Shown here in pieces: positions 15,336 to 22,959 of a stretch of DNA of 37,279 nucleotides. The notes beneath the pieces were generated by a model. It was not told the DNA's origin, ran no database searches, and saw only the letters and a program-made list of their open reading frames with translations. Position 1 is the stretch's first letter. The number at the start of each line of letters is the position of its first letter. The stretch is from Ensifer aridi. GTDB taxonomy: Bacteria; Pseudomonadota; Alphaproteobacteria; Rhizobiales; Rhizobiaceae. The position numbers were made by a program, and so were the translations under genes. The stretch lies in assembly GCF_002078505.1 (NCBI RefSeq), contig NZ_LUAV01000039.1, positions 1 to 37,279 on the forward strand, read 5' to 3'.

Positions 15336-16373
15336 TCAGTTCAACTCAATACGTTCTCCCGTTGCCGCCGAGCGTTTTACCGCATCGATCACCCTCAAGG
15401 TTTCGAGCCCCTCACGCCCGCTGACAAGCGGCGGTTCGCCTCCGCGGATCACCTTGCAGAATTGTCTGATCTGCAGGACGAGCGGGTCCTCGTCGTCGAC
15501 CTCGACGCGCTTTTGATCAAGTGGCTCCCACCAGCTCCGTTTAGCAGGATTGCGCCAGACCTCGAGCGACGGAACAGCCAACGAGCCGTGCGTTCCTCCG
15601 ATCATGTAACAGGATTGCTCGGTTCTGGGGTAGGCCGGATTCTCTCCGGTTGTCATCTCCCAGCTCCACGGTGCGACCACCGAGTCCGAGACTGTCGCAG
15701 TTCCCAAAACTCCATTCTTGAACTCGATCAGGATCACAGCCGTTTCCTCAACTGCGTTGCCGCGCACTGCGTTGGACTCGCGTGCCTGAACCGCGGCCAC
15801 ATCGCCGAAAAGGTAACGCAGATTATCGACATCGTGGATGAGATTGAGGAAAACCGGCCCCGCACCGCGCTCACGACGCCACGAGATGTCGAAGTAATCG
15901 TCGGGCTTGAACAGCCAGAACATCGCATTGACAACAAGAACGCGGCCGAGCTTCCCGCTTTCGATGATTTCCTTTGCCTTCTGCATCACCGGATTGTGTC
16001 GGCGGTGATGGCCGGTCAATAGAGGAACACCTTTTGCCTCCGCCGCTGCGATCAGCTTTTCCCCGGATATAATGTCGTCGGCGATAGGCTTCTCGATGAG
16101 TGCGGGAACGCCAGCTTCAACGGCTTCCAACCCGTTCTGGACGTGAGCCTGGTTGGGCGTAGCCACGATGATCCCGTCAGGTCGGTCTGCGGCAATCATG
16201 TCCGCGAAGCTTGTAAACCACTTCACCCCGGCTTCCTTGGCAATAGTCTCGCCAACCGGCGTGGGATCGACCACGGCACTGAGTTGCGCCAAGGGCTCGG
16301 CCAGGACGTATTGAATATGGCGCTTACCGATGAGGCCTGCGCCAAGTACGGCCAGCTTAACCCGTTGGGTCAT
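15336..16373 (-). CDS. Gfo/Idh/MocA-family NAD(P)-dependent oxidoreductase
   Basis: A 345-residue oxidoreductase: Rossmann fold (KLAVLGAGLIGKRHIQYVLA), GIIVATPNQAHVQN, the catalytic EKPIADD Lys, TGHHRRHNPVMQKAKEIIES and the late HDVDNLRYLFGD with a catalytic-type His/Asp. The family oxidises or reduces sugars, inositols and other cyclic polyols (IolG is one). ATG at 16373 is preferred for its GAGGTG ribosome site; a GTG at 16379 in the same frame would add two residues. It is the last gene of the ten-gene leftward operon, 7 bp after aroQ. A cyclic polyol or quinate-like substrate fits the neighbours. Confidence 0.85.
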   Translation of the reverse strand: MTQRVKLAVLGAGLIGKRHIQYVLAEPLAQLSAVVDPTPVGETIAKEAGVKWFTSFADMIAADRPDGIIVATPNQAHVQNGLEAVEAGVPALIEKPIADDIISGEKLIAAAEAKGVPLLTGHHRRHNPVMQKAKEIIESGKLGRVLVVNAMFWLFKPDDYFDISWRRERGAGPVFLNLIHDVDNLRYLFGDVAAVQARESNAVRGNAVEETAVILIEFKNGVLGTATVSDSVVAPWSWEMTTGENPAYPRTEQSCYMIGGTHGSLAVPSLEVWRNPAKRSWWEPLDQKRVEVDDEDPLVLQIRQFCKVIRGGEPPLVSGREGLETLRVIDAVKRSAATGERIELN

Positions 16374-16380
16374 GGTCACC

Positions 16381-16830
16381 TCAGCTCTTGCTCGCCGCCT
16401 TGATCATTGTGGCCGCGCGCCGGATGCCAAGCTGGTATCCTTCTGTTCCAAGGCCGCAGATCACGCCGTCCGCGCGATGCGAAACGAACGAATGGTGTCG
16501 GAAGCTCTCGCGCTTGTGCACATTGGAGATGTGGATCTCGATCACAGGCCCTTCAAATGTGTTCAGAGCGTCGAGGATGGCGAGTGAGGTATGGGTGAAG
16601 GCTGCCGGATTGATGACGATGCCCGCACCGTCCTCGCGCGCCTCATGAATCCAATCGATGATCTCGTATTCCCGGTTGCTCTGATGAAAGCGGATTTCAT
16701 GGCCGAGTTCGGCTGCTAGTTTGCGGCAGTCCGCCTCTACGTCTGCGAGCGTTTCATGCCCGTAGATGTGCGGCTGGCGTTTGCCAAGCAGATTGAGGTT
16801 TGGTCCGTTGAGAACGTAGATCAGGCTCAT
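16381..16830 (-). CDS. aroQ: Type II 3-dehydroquinate dehydratase
   Basis: A 149-residue type II dehydroquinase, the normal length. Motifs: YVLNGPNLNLLGKRQPHIYG (active-site Arg and Tyr), HQSNREYEIIDWIHEA, INPAAFTHTSLAILDAL and EIHISNVHKRESFRHHS with the catalytic His. It interconverts 3-dehydroquinate and 3-dehydroshikimate by anti elimination. In this operon, next to a shikimate/quinate dehydrogenase and an importer, a catabolic role (quinate to dehydroshikimate) is more likely than a biosynthetic one. Usual NPGAYTHTS appears as NPAAFTHTS, a mild change in the substrate loop. Confidence 0.92.
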   Translation of the reverse strand: MSLIYVLNGPNLNLLGKRQPHIYGHETLADVEADCRKLAAELGHEIRFHQSNREYEIIDWIHEAREDGAGIVINPAAFTHTSLAILDALNTFEGPVIEIHISNVHKRESFRHHSFVSHRADGVICGLGTEGYQLGIRRAATMIKAASKS

Positions 16831-16863
16831 AGTGTATTTTCCTTCTTGAGCACGCTGTCCTGG

Positions 16864-17232
16864 TCAGACGAACGCGATTGCTTGAACGGCAAAATCAGGA
16901 TCCGACTCGTAGAGATCTGCGCGCAAGCCGATCCTCCCAGCTTCGAGAGCAGGCGCGGCGATCGCCCGCGCGGCCTCGAGAACGGCAGTGAGAAGCTTCT
17001 GCTTGGTCTCTGCAGTACGACCCGGTGCCATCCGCACGATGATTTGGATGAAATGATTATCGACATGCTCGTCGCCCACGCAGGAGTATGTCGCCTCCCG
17101 CGCAAGCGTGCGCACGGCGGACGGTTTCACAAGGCCGCCATCGCGAACGCAGCGATGCACGCTCAGCGTGAGCCGGTCCATGGCGACATGCTCGCCTGCG
17201 CCCCGGCTATAATCGATGATGATATGCGGCAT
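16864..17232 (-). CDS. 5-carboxymethyl-2-hydroxymuconate isomerase-like tautomerase
   Basis: A 122-residue protein of the CHMI (HpaF) branch of the tautomerase superfamily, beginning MPHIIIDYSRGAGEHV, so the catalytic N-terminal Pro is exposed after Met removal. Further family text: DNHFIQIIVRMAPGRTAETK and QKLLTAVLEAARAI. Characterised members are about 125 residues and convert the enol dienoate products of ring cleavage to their keto forms. The ATG at 17232 is required to place Pro1; longer in-frame starts would destroy the active site. It lies between the shikimate dehydrogenase and aroQ genes and fits downstream of the ring-cleavage dioxygenase at 22960. Confidence 0.8.
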   Translation of the reverse strand: MPHIIIDYSRGAGEHVAMDRLTLSVHRCVRDGGLVKPSAVRTLAREATYSCVGDEHVDNHFIQIIVRMAPGRTAETKQKLLTAVLEAARAIAAPALEAGRIGLRADLYESDPDFAVQAIAFV

Positions 17233-17246
17233 TTGGGATCTCCCCA

Positions 17247-18107
17247 TCAAGCCGACAGGCGGCACAAGTCCATAAAGTGACGGGACATGCGCTCTGCGTC
17301 GGGTGCTATCCCGGTGAACAATTCGAAAGCCGCTGCTGCCTGGTAGACGGTCATGCCGCCGCCACGAAGGGTCCGGCAGCCTTTTCTTTCGGCGAGAGCA
17401 AGAAGCTCTGTGACGAGCGGCATATAGACGATGTCGGCGACCCAATGTCGTGGCAGAAGCCATTCCGGGTCGATCGGCAAACCAGGATGCCTCTTCATAC
17501 CCGTCGGCGTCGCGTGGATAAGGCCGTCGGCGGAGCGCAGGGTGCTGCCGACATCCGTCGTGGCACGAGCGCAATCCCTTGAGAACCGATCGTTCAACTG
17601 CCCAGCCAAGGTTTCTGCTCGTTTCGAATCCTGGTCAAAGATCGATAATCTCTTAATGCCGAGCTTGATTGCAGCATGCGCCACGGCGACACCGGCGCCG
17701 CCGGCGCCAAGCAGGACGGCATGCGACTTCGCGACGTCCGGAAGGCCGCGCTGGAAATTCTCGTAGAAACCGTACCAATCAGTGTTGTGGCCGATCCTCT
17801 CGCCGTTACGAAAGACCACGGTGTTGACCGCACCGAGCATCTCTGCATCCTCGGAAAGGCGGCTGAGGTGGGGGATCACCGACTGCTTGCAGGGATGTGT
17901 AATGTTGCTCCCGGCAAAACCGCGCCGTTCTTCCTCGTCGAGGAGGTCCGGCAGCGCCGAGGCGGTAAGGCCTCGCGCGGCCAGATCGAGAAGCTCGTAG
18001 CGGTAATCAAGGCCCTGATGTCGAGCCTCCGTTTCGTGGAGCGCCGGGGACTTTGACATTTGGATGTCGGCGCCGATCAGTCCCACGAGGAATTTCTTGT
18101 CGCGCAT
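17247..18107 (-). CDS. Shikimate/quinate dehydrogenase family enzyme
   Basis: A 286-residue shikimate dehydrogenase superfamily enzyme: substrate loop IQMSKSPALHE, GSNITHPCKQSVIPHL with the catalytic Lys, LGAVNTVVF, GHNTDWYGF with the catalytic Asp, and the NAD(P) fold VLLGAGGAGVAVAHAA. The ITHPCKQ form resembles the catabolic quinate/shikimate dehydrogenases of actinobacteria (ITHPYKQ) more than biosynthetic AroE (NVTxPxK). It would oxidise shikimate or quinate to the 3-dehydro form. Its sister enzyme at 28772 belongs to a separate operon and is clearly different in sequence. Confidence 0.88.
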   Translation of the reverse strand: MRDKKFLVGLIGADIQMSKSPALHETEARHQGLDYRYELLDLAARGLTASALPDLLDEEERRGFAGSNITHPCKQSVIPHLSRLSEDAEMLGAVNTVVFRNGERIGHNTDWYGFYENFQRGLPDVAKSHAVLLGAGGAGVAVAHAAIKLGIKRLSIFDQDSKRAETLAGQLNDRFSRDCARATTDVGSTLRSADGLIHATPTGMKRHPGLPIDPEWLLPRHWVADIVYMPLVTELLALAERKGCRTLRGGGMTVYQAAAAFELFTGIAPDAERMSRHFMDLCRLSA

Positions 18108-18125
18108 TACTCTCGCTTTCGAACG

Positions 18126-18899
18126 TCAGTGGTGGGCCAGGATTTCGCCGAGAAAGGTTTTCGTGCGTTCGTGCTTGGGAGACTTGAAGAAGATCTCCGG
18201 TTCGGCCTCTTCGACGATTTCTCCGGAGGCCATGAAGATGACGCGATCAGCGACCTGACGGGCAAACCCCATTTCATGCGTGACACAGATCATCGTCATT
18301 CCGTCACGGGCGAGCCCGATCATGGTGTCGAGCACCTCCTTCACCATTTCAGGATCGAGGGCAGAGGTTGGTTCGTCGAAGAGCATGACCTTCGGCTCCA
18401 TGCAGAGCGCGCGAGCGATGGCAACGCGTTGTTGTTGGCCGCCGGATAGCTGCGCAGGATACTTTTCGGCCTGGTCAAGGATTCGAACGCGCTCGAGATA
18501 TTTTCGAGCCAGTCGCTCTGCGTCAGCGTGGCTTGTGCCTCGAACACGCATCGGGGCGAGTGTACAGTTCTGAAGTACGGTCATGTGCGGGAAGAGATTG
18601 AAACTCTGGAAGACCATTCCCACTTCGCGCCGTATCGCATCAACGGACTTTGTGCTTCCGTCCAGTACCTGACCCTCGACGACAATCTTGCCGTCCTCGA
18701 TCGTTTCGAGGGCATTGATGCAGCGGATTAACGTTGACTTCCCGGAGCCTGACGGCCCGCAGAGGACGATTTTTTCGCCTTTGCGGACCGACAGACTGAT
18801 GGATTTCAAGGCATGGAAAGCGCCGTACCACTTCTGCACGTCCTCAAGGGAAATCAGCGTCGGTTGATCGTTTGCGGAATTGAGCACGGAACTCTCCAT
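18126..18899 (-). CDS. Polar amino acid-type ABC transporter ATP-binding protein
   Basis: A 257-residue HisP/GlnQ-type ATPase: Walker A GPSGSGKST, VFQSFNLFPHMTVLQN, signature LSGGQQQRVAIARAL, Walker B VMLFDEPTSALD and THEMGFARQVADRV. ATG at 18899 begins just before the conserved fold; longer frames overlap the binding-protein gene. It completes the transporter whose permeases and binding protein lie upstream, and is 18 bp before the shikimate/quinate dehydrogenase gene. Confidence 0.95.
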   Translation of the reverse strand: MESSVLNSANDQPTLISLEDVQKWYGAFHALKSISLSVRKGEKIVLCGPSGSGKSTLIRCINALETIEDGKIVVEGQVLDGSTKSVDAIRREVGMVFQSFNLFPHMTVLQNCTLAPMRVRGTSHADAERLARKYLERVRILDQAEKYPAQLSGGQQQRVAIARALCMEPKVMLFDEPTSALDPEMVKEVLDTMIGLARDGMTMICVTHEMGFARQVADRVIFMASGEIVEEAEPEIFFKSPKHERTKTFLGEILAHH

Positions 18900-18906
18900 T
18901 TGGGCT

Positions 18907-19731
18907 TTAATTGACGGTGAACGGGATGTTCGGAATGGATTCCGGGAACTGCGGCAGATCGATCGCCATCCACTTCTTCGTGATGGCAGCCAGCTCACCA
19001 TTGGCCTTGATCTTGTCGATGAAGGCGTTGACGGCTTCGTTCCAGTCCTTCTCGCCGAGACGGGTCCCGACGCCGTTGTAAGTCGTCAGAAAGTCAATCT
19101 TGCGCTCATAGGTGCCGGCACTCGCCGCATCCAGACGCTGACCATAGAACTGGTTGCCGCCAACCGCCTTTACCTGTCCGGAGATGAGAGCCTGGATGGT
19201 TGCGGCGTCGTCATCAAAGCGGCGGACCGTTGCGGTGGATCCGACGGCGTCCGTTACTGCCTTATCCTGCGAACTGGACTTCGGAACGCCGATCTCCCAT
19301 CCCGCAACGTCTTCAGGCTTCGTAACCGTGTCGGACTTCGCGGCATAAAGCGAAATCGTGTTAGCGGCGTAGGGCTTGCTGTATTGAATTGATTTCGCAC
19401 GTTCTTCCGTCATCGCCATCGTTGCGAACAGGATGTCGACTTTGCCGGTCGTAAGCGCCGGAATTCGGTTGGCAACGGCGAGCGGCTGGAATTGAACCTT
19501 CACGCCCAACTCCTTGGCAAAAAGGTTGGCGACGTCAGCGTCGAAGCCGTCCTGCAGGCCGCTTGTGTTGACGAACCCCCATGGCGCATTGTCGCCCTGG
19601 ATGCCGACCACAAGCGTGCCCTTTGCCTTGATTTCCTCTACAGTTGCCGCAGAGGCGGCGACGGGGCCAACGGTTGCGAAGGCAACGGTTGCCAGTGCAA
19701 GTCCGAGAAAATTCCTACGATTGTTGTGCAT
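18907..19731 (-). CDS. ABC transporter periplasmic solute-binding protein
   Basis: A 274-residue SBP family 3 protein with an N-terminal export signal that carries two Arg (NRRNFLGLALATVAFATVG), possibly Tat rather than Sec. Mature fold: GTLVVGIQGDNAPWGFVNTS, GFDADVANLFAKELGVKVQ, VDILFATMAMTEERAKSIQY, and a late NAFIDKIKANGELAAITKKW. The ligand is unknown; being in an operon with shikimate/quinate and dienoate enzymes, it may be a polar cyclic acid or an amino-substituted relative rather than an ordinary amino acid. Confidence 0.9.
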   Translation of the reverse strand: MHNNRRNFLGLALATVAFATVGPVAASAATVEEIKAKGTLVVGIQGDNAPWGFVNTSGLQDGFDADVANLFAKELGVKVQFQPLAVANRIPALTTGKVDILFATMAMTEERAKSIQYSKPYAANTISLYAAKSDTVTKPEDVAGWEIGVPKSSSQDKAVTDAVGSTATVRRFDDDAATIQALISGQVKAVGGNQFYGQRLDAASAGTYERKIDFLTTYNGVGTRLGEKDWNEAVNAFIDKIKANGELAAITKKWMAIDLPQFPESIPNIPFTVN

Positions 19732-19772
19732 GCTTATTCTCCTCCTCAAGAGTTTTGCTTCGAGCGAAGCGG

Positions 19773-20423
19773 TTAGCGGGCAGCTTTCGCCATCCGTTTT
19801 TCGAGGCCACTTCCGGCATGGGCGAGCGGCCAGCAAATGCTGAAGTAGATTGCGCCGACGATCCCGAAGACGAGCAGCGGACGATAGGTCTGGTTTGAAA
19901 TGATCTGGCCGGCGCGAGTCAGTTCAATGAAGCCGACGATTGCTGCTAGCGACGTGCCCTTGATGAGCTGGACAAGGAAGCCGATCGTGGCCGGCATCGA
20001 GATTTTCAGGGCCTGCGGCAGGATGACGTCTTTCATCCGCGAGACATAATGCAGACCGAGGGCGTTGGCGGCTTCCGTCTGGCCCTTCGGCACAGCCTCG
20101 ATGGAGCCGCGCCAGATCTCGCCCAGGAAAGCACTGGCATGGAGCGTGAAGGCGATTGCGACCGCGATCCACGCGTTGACCTCGATGCCCAACAGCGCAA
20201 CGCCGTAGTAGACAACGAAGAGCTGCATCAGAAGGGGCGTGCCCTGGAAGACACCGATATACCCTGCGGTGACCGTCCGGGCGACCTTCTTCTTCGAGGT
20301 GCGCAGCAGCGCTATCAGGATTCCGAATATCCCCCCACCGATGAAGCCCACGATCGCGAGCAGGACGGTCCACTTCAAACCCTGCATCAAAAAGAAGAAT
20401 TCATTTTCGCCGATGGGACCCAT
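19773..20423 (-). CDS. ABC transporter permease (polar amino acid type)
   Basis: A 216-residue HEQRo-type permease. It has a first hydrophobic segment WTVLLAIVGFIGGGIFGILI, the GVFQGTPLLMQLFVVYYGVA motif and the coupling loop QTEAANALGLHYVSRMKDVI. It follows the other permease by 9 bp and should form a heterodimer with it in the inner membrane. Confidence 0.9.
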   Translation of the reverse strand: MGPIGENEFFFLMQGLKWTVLLAIVGFIGGGIFGILIALLRTSKKKVARTVTAGYIGVFQGTPLLMQLFVVYYGVALLGIEVNAWIAVAIAFTLHASAFLGEIWRGSIEAVPKGQTEAANALGLHYVSRMKDVILPQALKISMPATIGFLVQLIKGTSLAAIVGFIELTRAGQIISNQTYRPLLVFGIVGAIYFSICWPLAHAGSGLEKRMAKAAR

Positions 20424-20432
20424 GGCTGCCTC

Positions 20433-21101
20433 CTATCGCGTCGGGTAGTTGAAGTATTGGCGAGAAATCAGGGCAAAGAGGCCCATCATCAGGGTCGAAA
20501 TAACCAGGTAGATAGCGGTGACCGTGAAATAGACTTCGAAGCTGCGGAAGGTGTCAGACTCAATGCGCTGAGCGGCCGAGGTCAGTTCGTAGGCGGCGAT
20601 TGACGTGCAGACAGACGTTGTCAGTGTCAGCATGATGAACTGGCTTGTGAGCGAGGGATAAATCGCCCGCAGCGCCGGCTTGAGCACGATGAGCCGGAAG
20701 ACGTCCGCCTTGTGCAGTCCAAGTGCGAAACCTGCCTCGATCTGGCCGCGCGACACACTCTCGACCCCGCCGCGGATGATCTCGATGGCGTACGCCCCAC
20801 CATTGATGCCGAGGGCAATGATCGCCGTAACGGTCGGATTGAGGCGTATGCCCATGAGAGGAAGGGCAAAATATATGAAGAAGATCTGCACGAGGAATGG
20901 CGTATTACGCACGACCTCGACGAACACGATCACGGGAGTGCGCGTGATCTCGCTCTTGGAAGTCCTTGCAACAACGCCCAGGATTCCGATGACGAGTGCG
21001 AGGAGCATTCCAGCCAACGCAAGTCCAAGCGTTCCAAGCGAACCCCATAGCAATTCCGGGGCGCGGTCGAGGACCGCACCGAAATCAAACGTATAAGTCA
21101 T
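20433..21101 (-). CDS. ABC transporter permease (polar amino acid type)
   Basis: A 222-residue permease: LWGSLGTLGLALAGMLLALV, VVRNTPFLVQIFFIYFALPL, and coupling loop RGQIEAGFALGLHKADVFRL. First of the two permeases in the leftward operon, 46 bp after the TIM-barrel gene. Confidence 0.9.
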   Translation of the reverse strand: MTYTFDFGAVLDRAPELLWGSLGTLGLALAGMLLALVIGILGVVARTSKSEITRTPVIVFVEVVRNTPFLVQIFFIYFALPLMGIRLNPTVTAIIALGINGGAYAIEIIRGGVESVSRGQIEAGFALGLHKADVFRLIVLKPALRAIYPSLTSQFIMLTLTTSVCTSIAAYELTSAAQRIESDTFRSFEVYFTVTAIYLVISTLMMGLFALISRQYFNYPTR

Positions 21102-21147
21102 GTAAGACTTCCTCCCTCCGACCGGCTTACGCCGCGTCGGCGCCGGA

Positions 21148-21969
21148 TCAATGATCCGGTTTCAAAATTCCTAGTGCGCTGTCATGCAGATGTTTTAGAT
21201 GTGCCTCCGGGTCCACCGGCCCGACGAATGGCACTTCAACCGAGATAGCAGTACCGGGTTCGGTTGCCGCCCAGAGGTCCTTCAACGGCAATTCGCCTTG
21301 TCCAGGAGCGAGCCTACCGCTTCTCGCCTCGGCGATCATTGCGTCCGATGTTTTGGGAGCAGGCCCGCGGACGTCGCAAAGCTGGACGTGTTTTACCTTC
21401 CCAGCATTTCCGCGAAGCTCGTCGATCGAGGCGCCGTTTCGGAAGAAGTGAATCCCGTCAACGAGGGCTCCAGCGTTCTCTGCTCCACAGGAATTCACGG
21501 CCGCTACGCTGTCGCGAAAGGTTCTTACCGTCCGCCAGCCCATGTTTTCGATGTCGACTGACATGCCATATCGCGCCGCGAGGGCGCAAAACGCAGAAAG
21601 GTTTGCGGCAAGACGGCCGCCGTCTCGATCATCGCCGCAAACACTCAGCCGGCGCGCCCCTATGTTCGCAGCGGCTGCCACGGTCGCCTCATGGGAGGCC
21701 GCAACGAAGCTCTCGTCGATCACGAAGAACTCGATATCGAACACCTTGATGCCTTCGCCATCGGCAATTGTCTTGAACTCCTGGGCACTCTGGCTGCCCA
21801 CCGGCAACTCGTAGAAGGGGGCCCCGGGAAAGGCGGGGTGCAGACGCAGACCTATCGACGCAAAACCCGCCCGAGCAGCGACCACGGCGAATTCCTTGGG
21901 CGGCAGCGAGATGGATGAAAAATGCGCCACGCCCAGTTCAAGGCCCGGTCTTGGCGTCGCGACGGTCAT
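21148..21969 (-). CDS. Sugar phosphate isomerase/epimerase family TIM-barrel protein
   Basis: A 273-residue AP-endonuclease-2/xylose isomerase-like TIM barrel. Residues expected for metal binding appear in order: FDIEFFVID (Glu), SVDIENMGW (Glu), ALVDGIHFFRNG (Asp/His), KHVQLCDVRG (His/Gln) and AISVEVPF (Glu). This fold includes IolE (2-keto-myo-inositol dehydratase), IolI, and monofunctional 3-dehydroshikimate dehydratases of about 280 residues. Its ATG shares one base with the regulator stop (TGATG), so it is translated as the first enzyme after the regulator. A dehydratase making an aromatic or enediol product from an oxidised cyclic polyol would fit the context; this is inference. Confidence 0.8.
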   Translation of the reverse strand: MTVATPRPGLELGVAHFSSISLPPKEFAVVAARAGFASIGLRLHPAFPGAPFYELPVGSQSAQEFKTIADGEGIKVFDIEFFVIDESFVAASHEATVAAAANIGARRLSVCGDDRDGGRLAANLSAFCALAARYGMSVDIENMGWRTVRTFRDSVAAVNSCGAENAGALVDGIHFFRNGASIDELRGNAGKVKHVQLCDVRGPAPKTSDAMIAEARSGRLAPGQGELPLKDLWAATEPGTAISVEVPFVGPVDPEAHLKHLHDSALGILKPDH

Positions 21970-22706
21970 CACAAGATCCCCTTTGTCGCGAGGTGATTGC
22001 GCAGATTGGTTCCCGTGCGGTGGATATGCTGACGCAACATATCGCACGAATAGTCCAGATCCCGCGCGACGGCTCCCTGAGCAATCTCACTGTGCTCCTG
22101 GCTGACGTTGCGGTCACCCGACGTGCGGGTCAGAAACACCCGGCGATAACGGTCGTTGAGATTAAGAAGCAATCTGCAGAAATGGAGCAGGATCGGCTTC
22201 CCGCAGCCAGATATGAGTGTCAGATGAAATTCGCGGTGGAGCTCTTCCCAGCGCTCCAGTGTCTCTGGCCGAGCCGCGTCGCGCTCGGTGCGGTTAAGGC
22301 GATGCAGCGCGCGCATGACGTTGCCCTCCCACTCCACATCGCCGAGCCGCATGGACTCGCGAAGCGCAAAGACTTCAAACTCTTCGCGCAGGGTGGTGAT
22401 CTCTTCCAGATTGGCCAAGGAAATTGATGAAACGCGGTAGCCGCGATTGTCCTCGAACTCCACTAGACCGTCCGATATCAGCCGCGCCAACCCTTCACGA
22501 AGCGGACTGAGGCTTACGTTGAACGTCTTGCGCGCCTTGTCGAGATTGATCTTGCTGCCGGCCTGAAGCTCGCCGGAGATGATCGCCTCACGTAGACGGG
22601 ATGCAAGCTGGCTCCCAATTGTGTTTTTGCCGTCGTCAAGAAAGCCAGAAGACGATGGAGCATCTTCTGTCGTCGGAGCAAATGCGCCGTCGTGATCCGG
22701 TACCAT
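21969..22706 (-). CDS. GntR-family (FCD) transcriptional regulator
   Basis: A 245-residue FadR/FCD-type GntR regulator: winged helix (QLASRLREAIISGELQAGSK, then FNVSLSPLREGLARLISDGL) and an all-helical FCD ligand domain with the metal/ligand residues in ERWEELHREFHLTLISGCG, QEHSEIAQGA and a final CDMLRQHIHRT. ATG 22706 follows TTAGGAGGAACA. It leads the leftward operon and is divergent from the intradiol dioxygenase operon. It probably represses both promoters through paired palindromes, with an aromatic or cyclic acid as inducer (inference). Confidence 0.9.
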   Translation of the reverse strand: MVPDHDGAFAPTTEDAPSSSGFLDDGKNTIGSQLASRLREAIISGELQAGSKINLDKARKTFNVSLSPLREGLARLISDGLVEFEDNRGYRVSSISLANLEEITTLREEFEVFALRESMRLGDVEWEGNVMRALHRLNRTERDAARPETLERWEELHREFHLTLISGCGKPILLHFCRLLLNLNDRYRRVFLTRTSGDRNVSQEHSEIAQGAVARDLDYSCDMLRQHIHRTGTNLRNHLATKGIL

Positions 22707-22734
22707 TGTTCCTCCTAAGGCTCCCCCGAACTAA

Positions 22735-22773
22735 TTGTCGATGATCGATACAATAAACGATTATTTGTGTCAA
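22735..22773 (-). promoter_or_regulatory. Promoter and operator of GntR-led operon
   Basis: Read leftward, TTGACA (22773-22768) is followed after a 17-base spacer by TATCGA (22750-22745). The spacer contains ATAATCGTTTAT (22764-22753), 11 of 12 bases identical to the ATAATCGATTAT palindrome of the divergent promoter. A further imperfect inverted element TTGTCGATGATCGATACAA lies at 22735-22753. The site placement fits repression by the adjacent GntR protein. Confidence 0.6.
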
Positions 22774-22830
22774 CTTCAGAGCGCTGAAATCTGCGCATAG
22801 TTAAGCCTCAGCTTCCTATTTCCAAACAAT

Positions 22831-22855
22831 ATGCAATTTAATCAACGAATTGCAT
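22831..22855. promoter_or_regulatory. Inverted repeat in divergent promoter region
   Basis: ATGCAATT (22831-22838) and AATTGCAT (22848-22855) are perfect 8-bp inverted repeats with a 9-base spacer, midway between the two divergent promoters. It could be a second regulator's site or a looping element; function unknown. Confidence 0.4.
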
Positions 22856-22908
22856 GCCGCCATCCTGTTTCTTTTGGCTTATTGGCGCCTCACGAATGTA
22901 CGGCGGCC

Positions 22909-22937
22909 TTGACAGATAATCGATTATTTTGATAGTC
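22909..22937 (+). promoter_or_regulatory. Promoter and operator of intradiol dioxygenase operon
   Basis: TTGACA (22909-22914) is followed by the perfect 12-bp palindrome ATAATCGATTAT (22916-22927) and a weak -10 candidate (GATAGT/ATAGTC, 22931-22937). The palindrome fills the -35/-10 spacer, the classic repressor position. The predicted leader to the ATG at 22960 is very short. Confidence 0.6.
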
Positions 22938-22959
22938 GGGAAATCGGGAGGTAGCCCAC

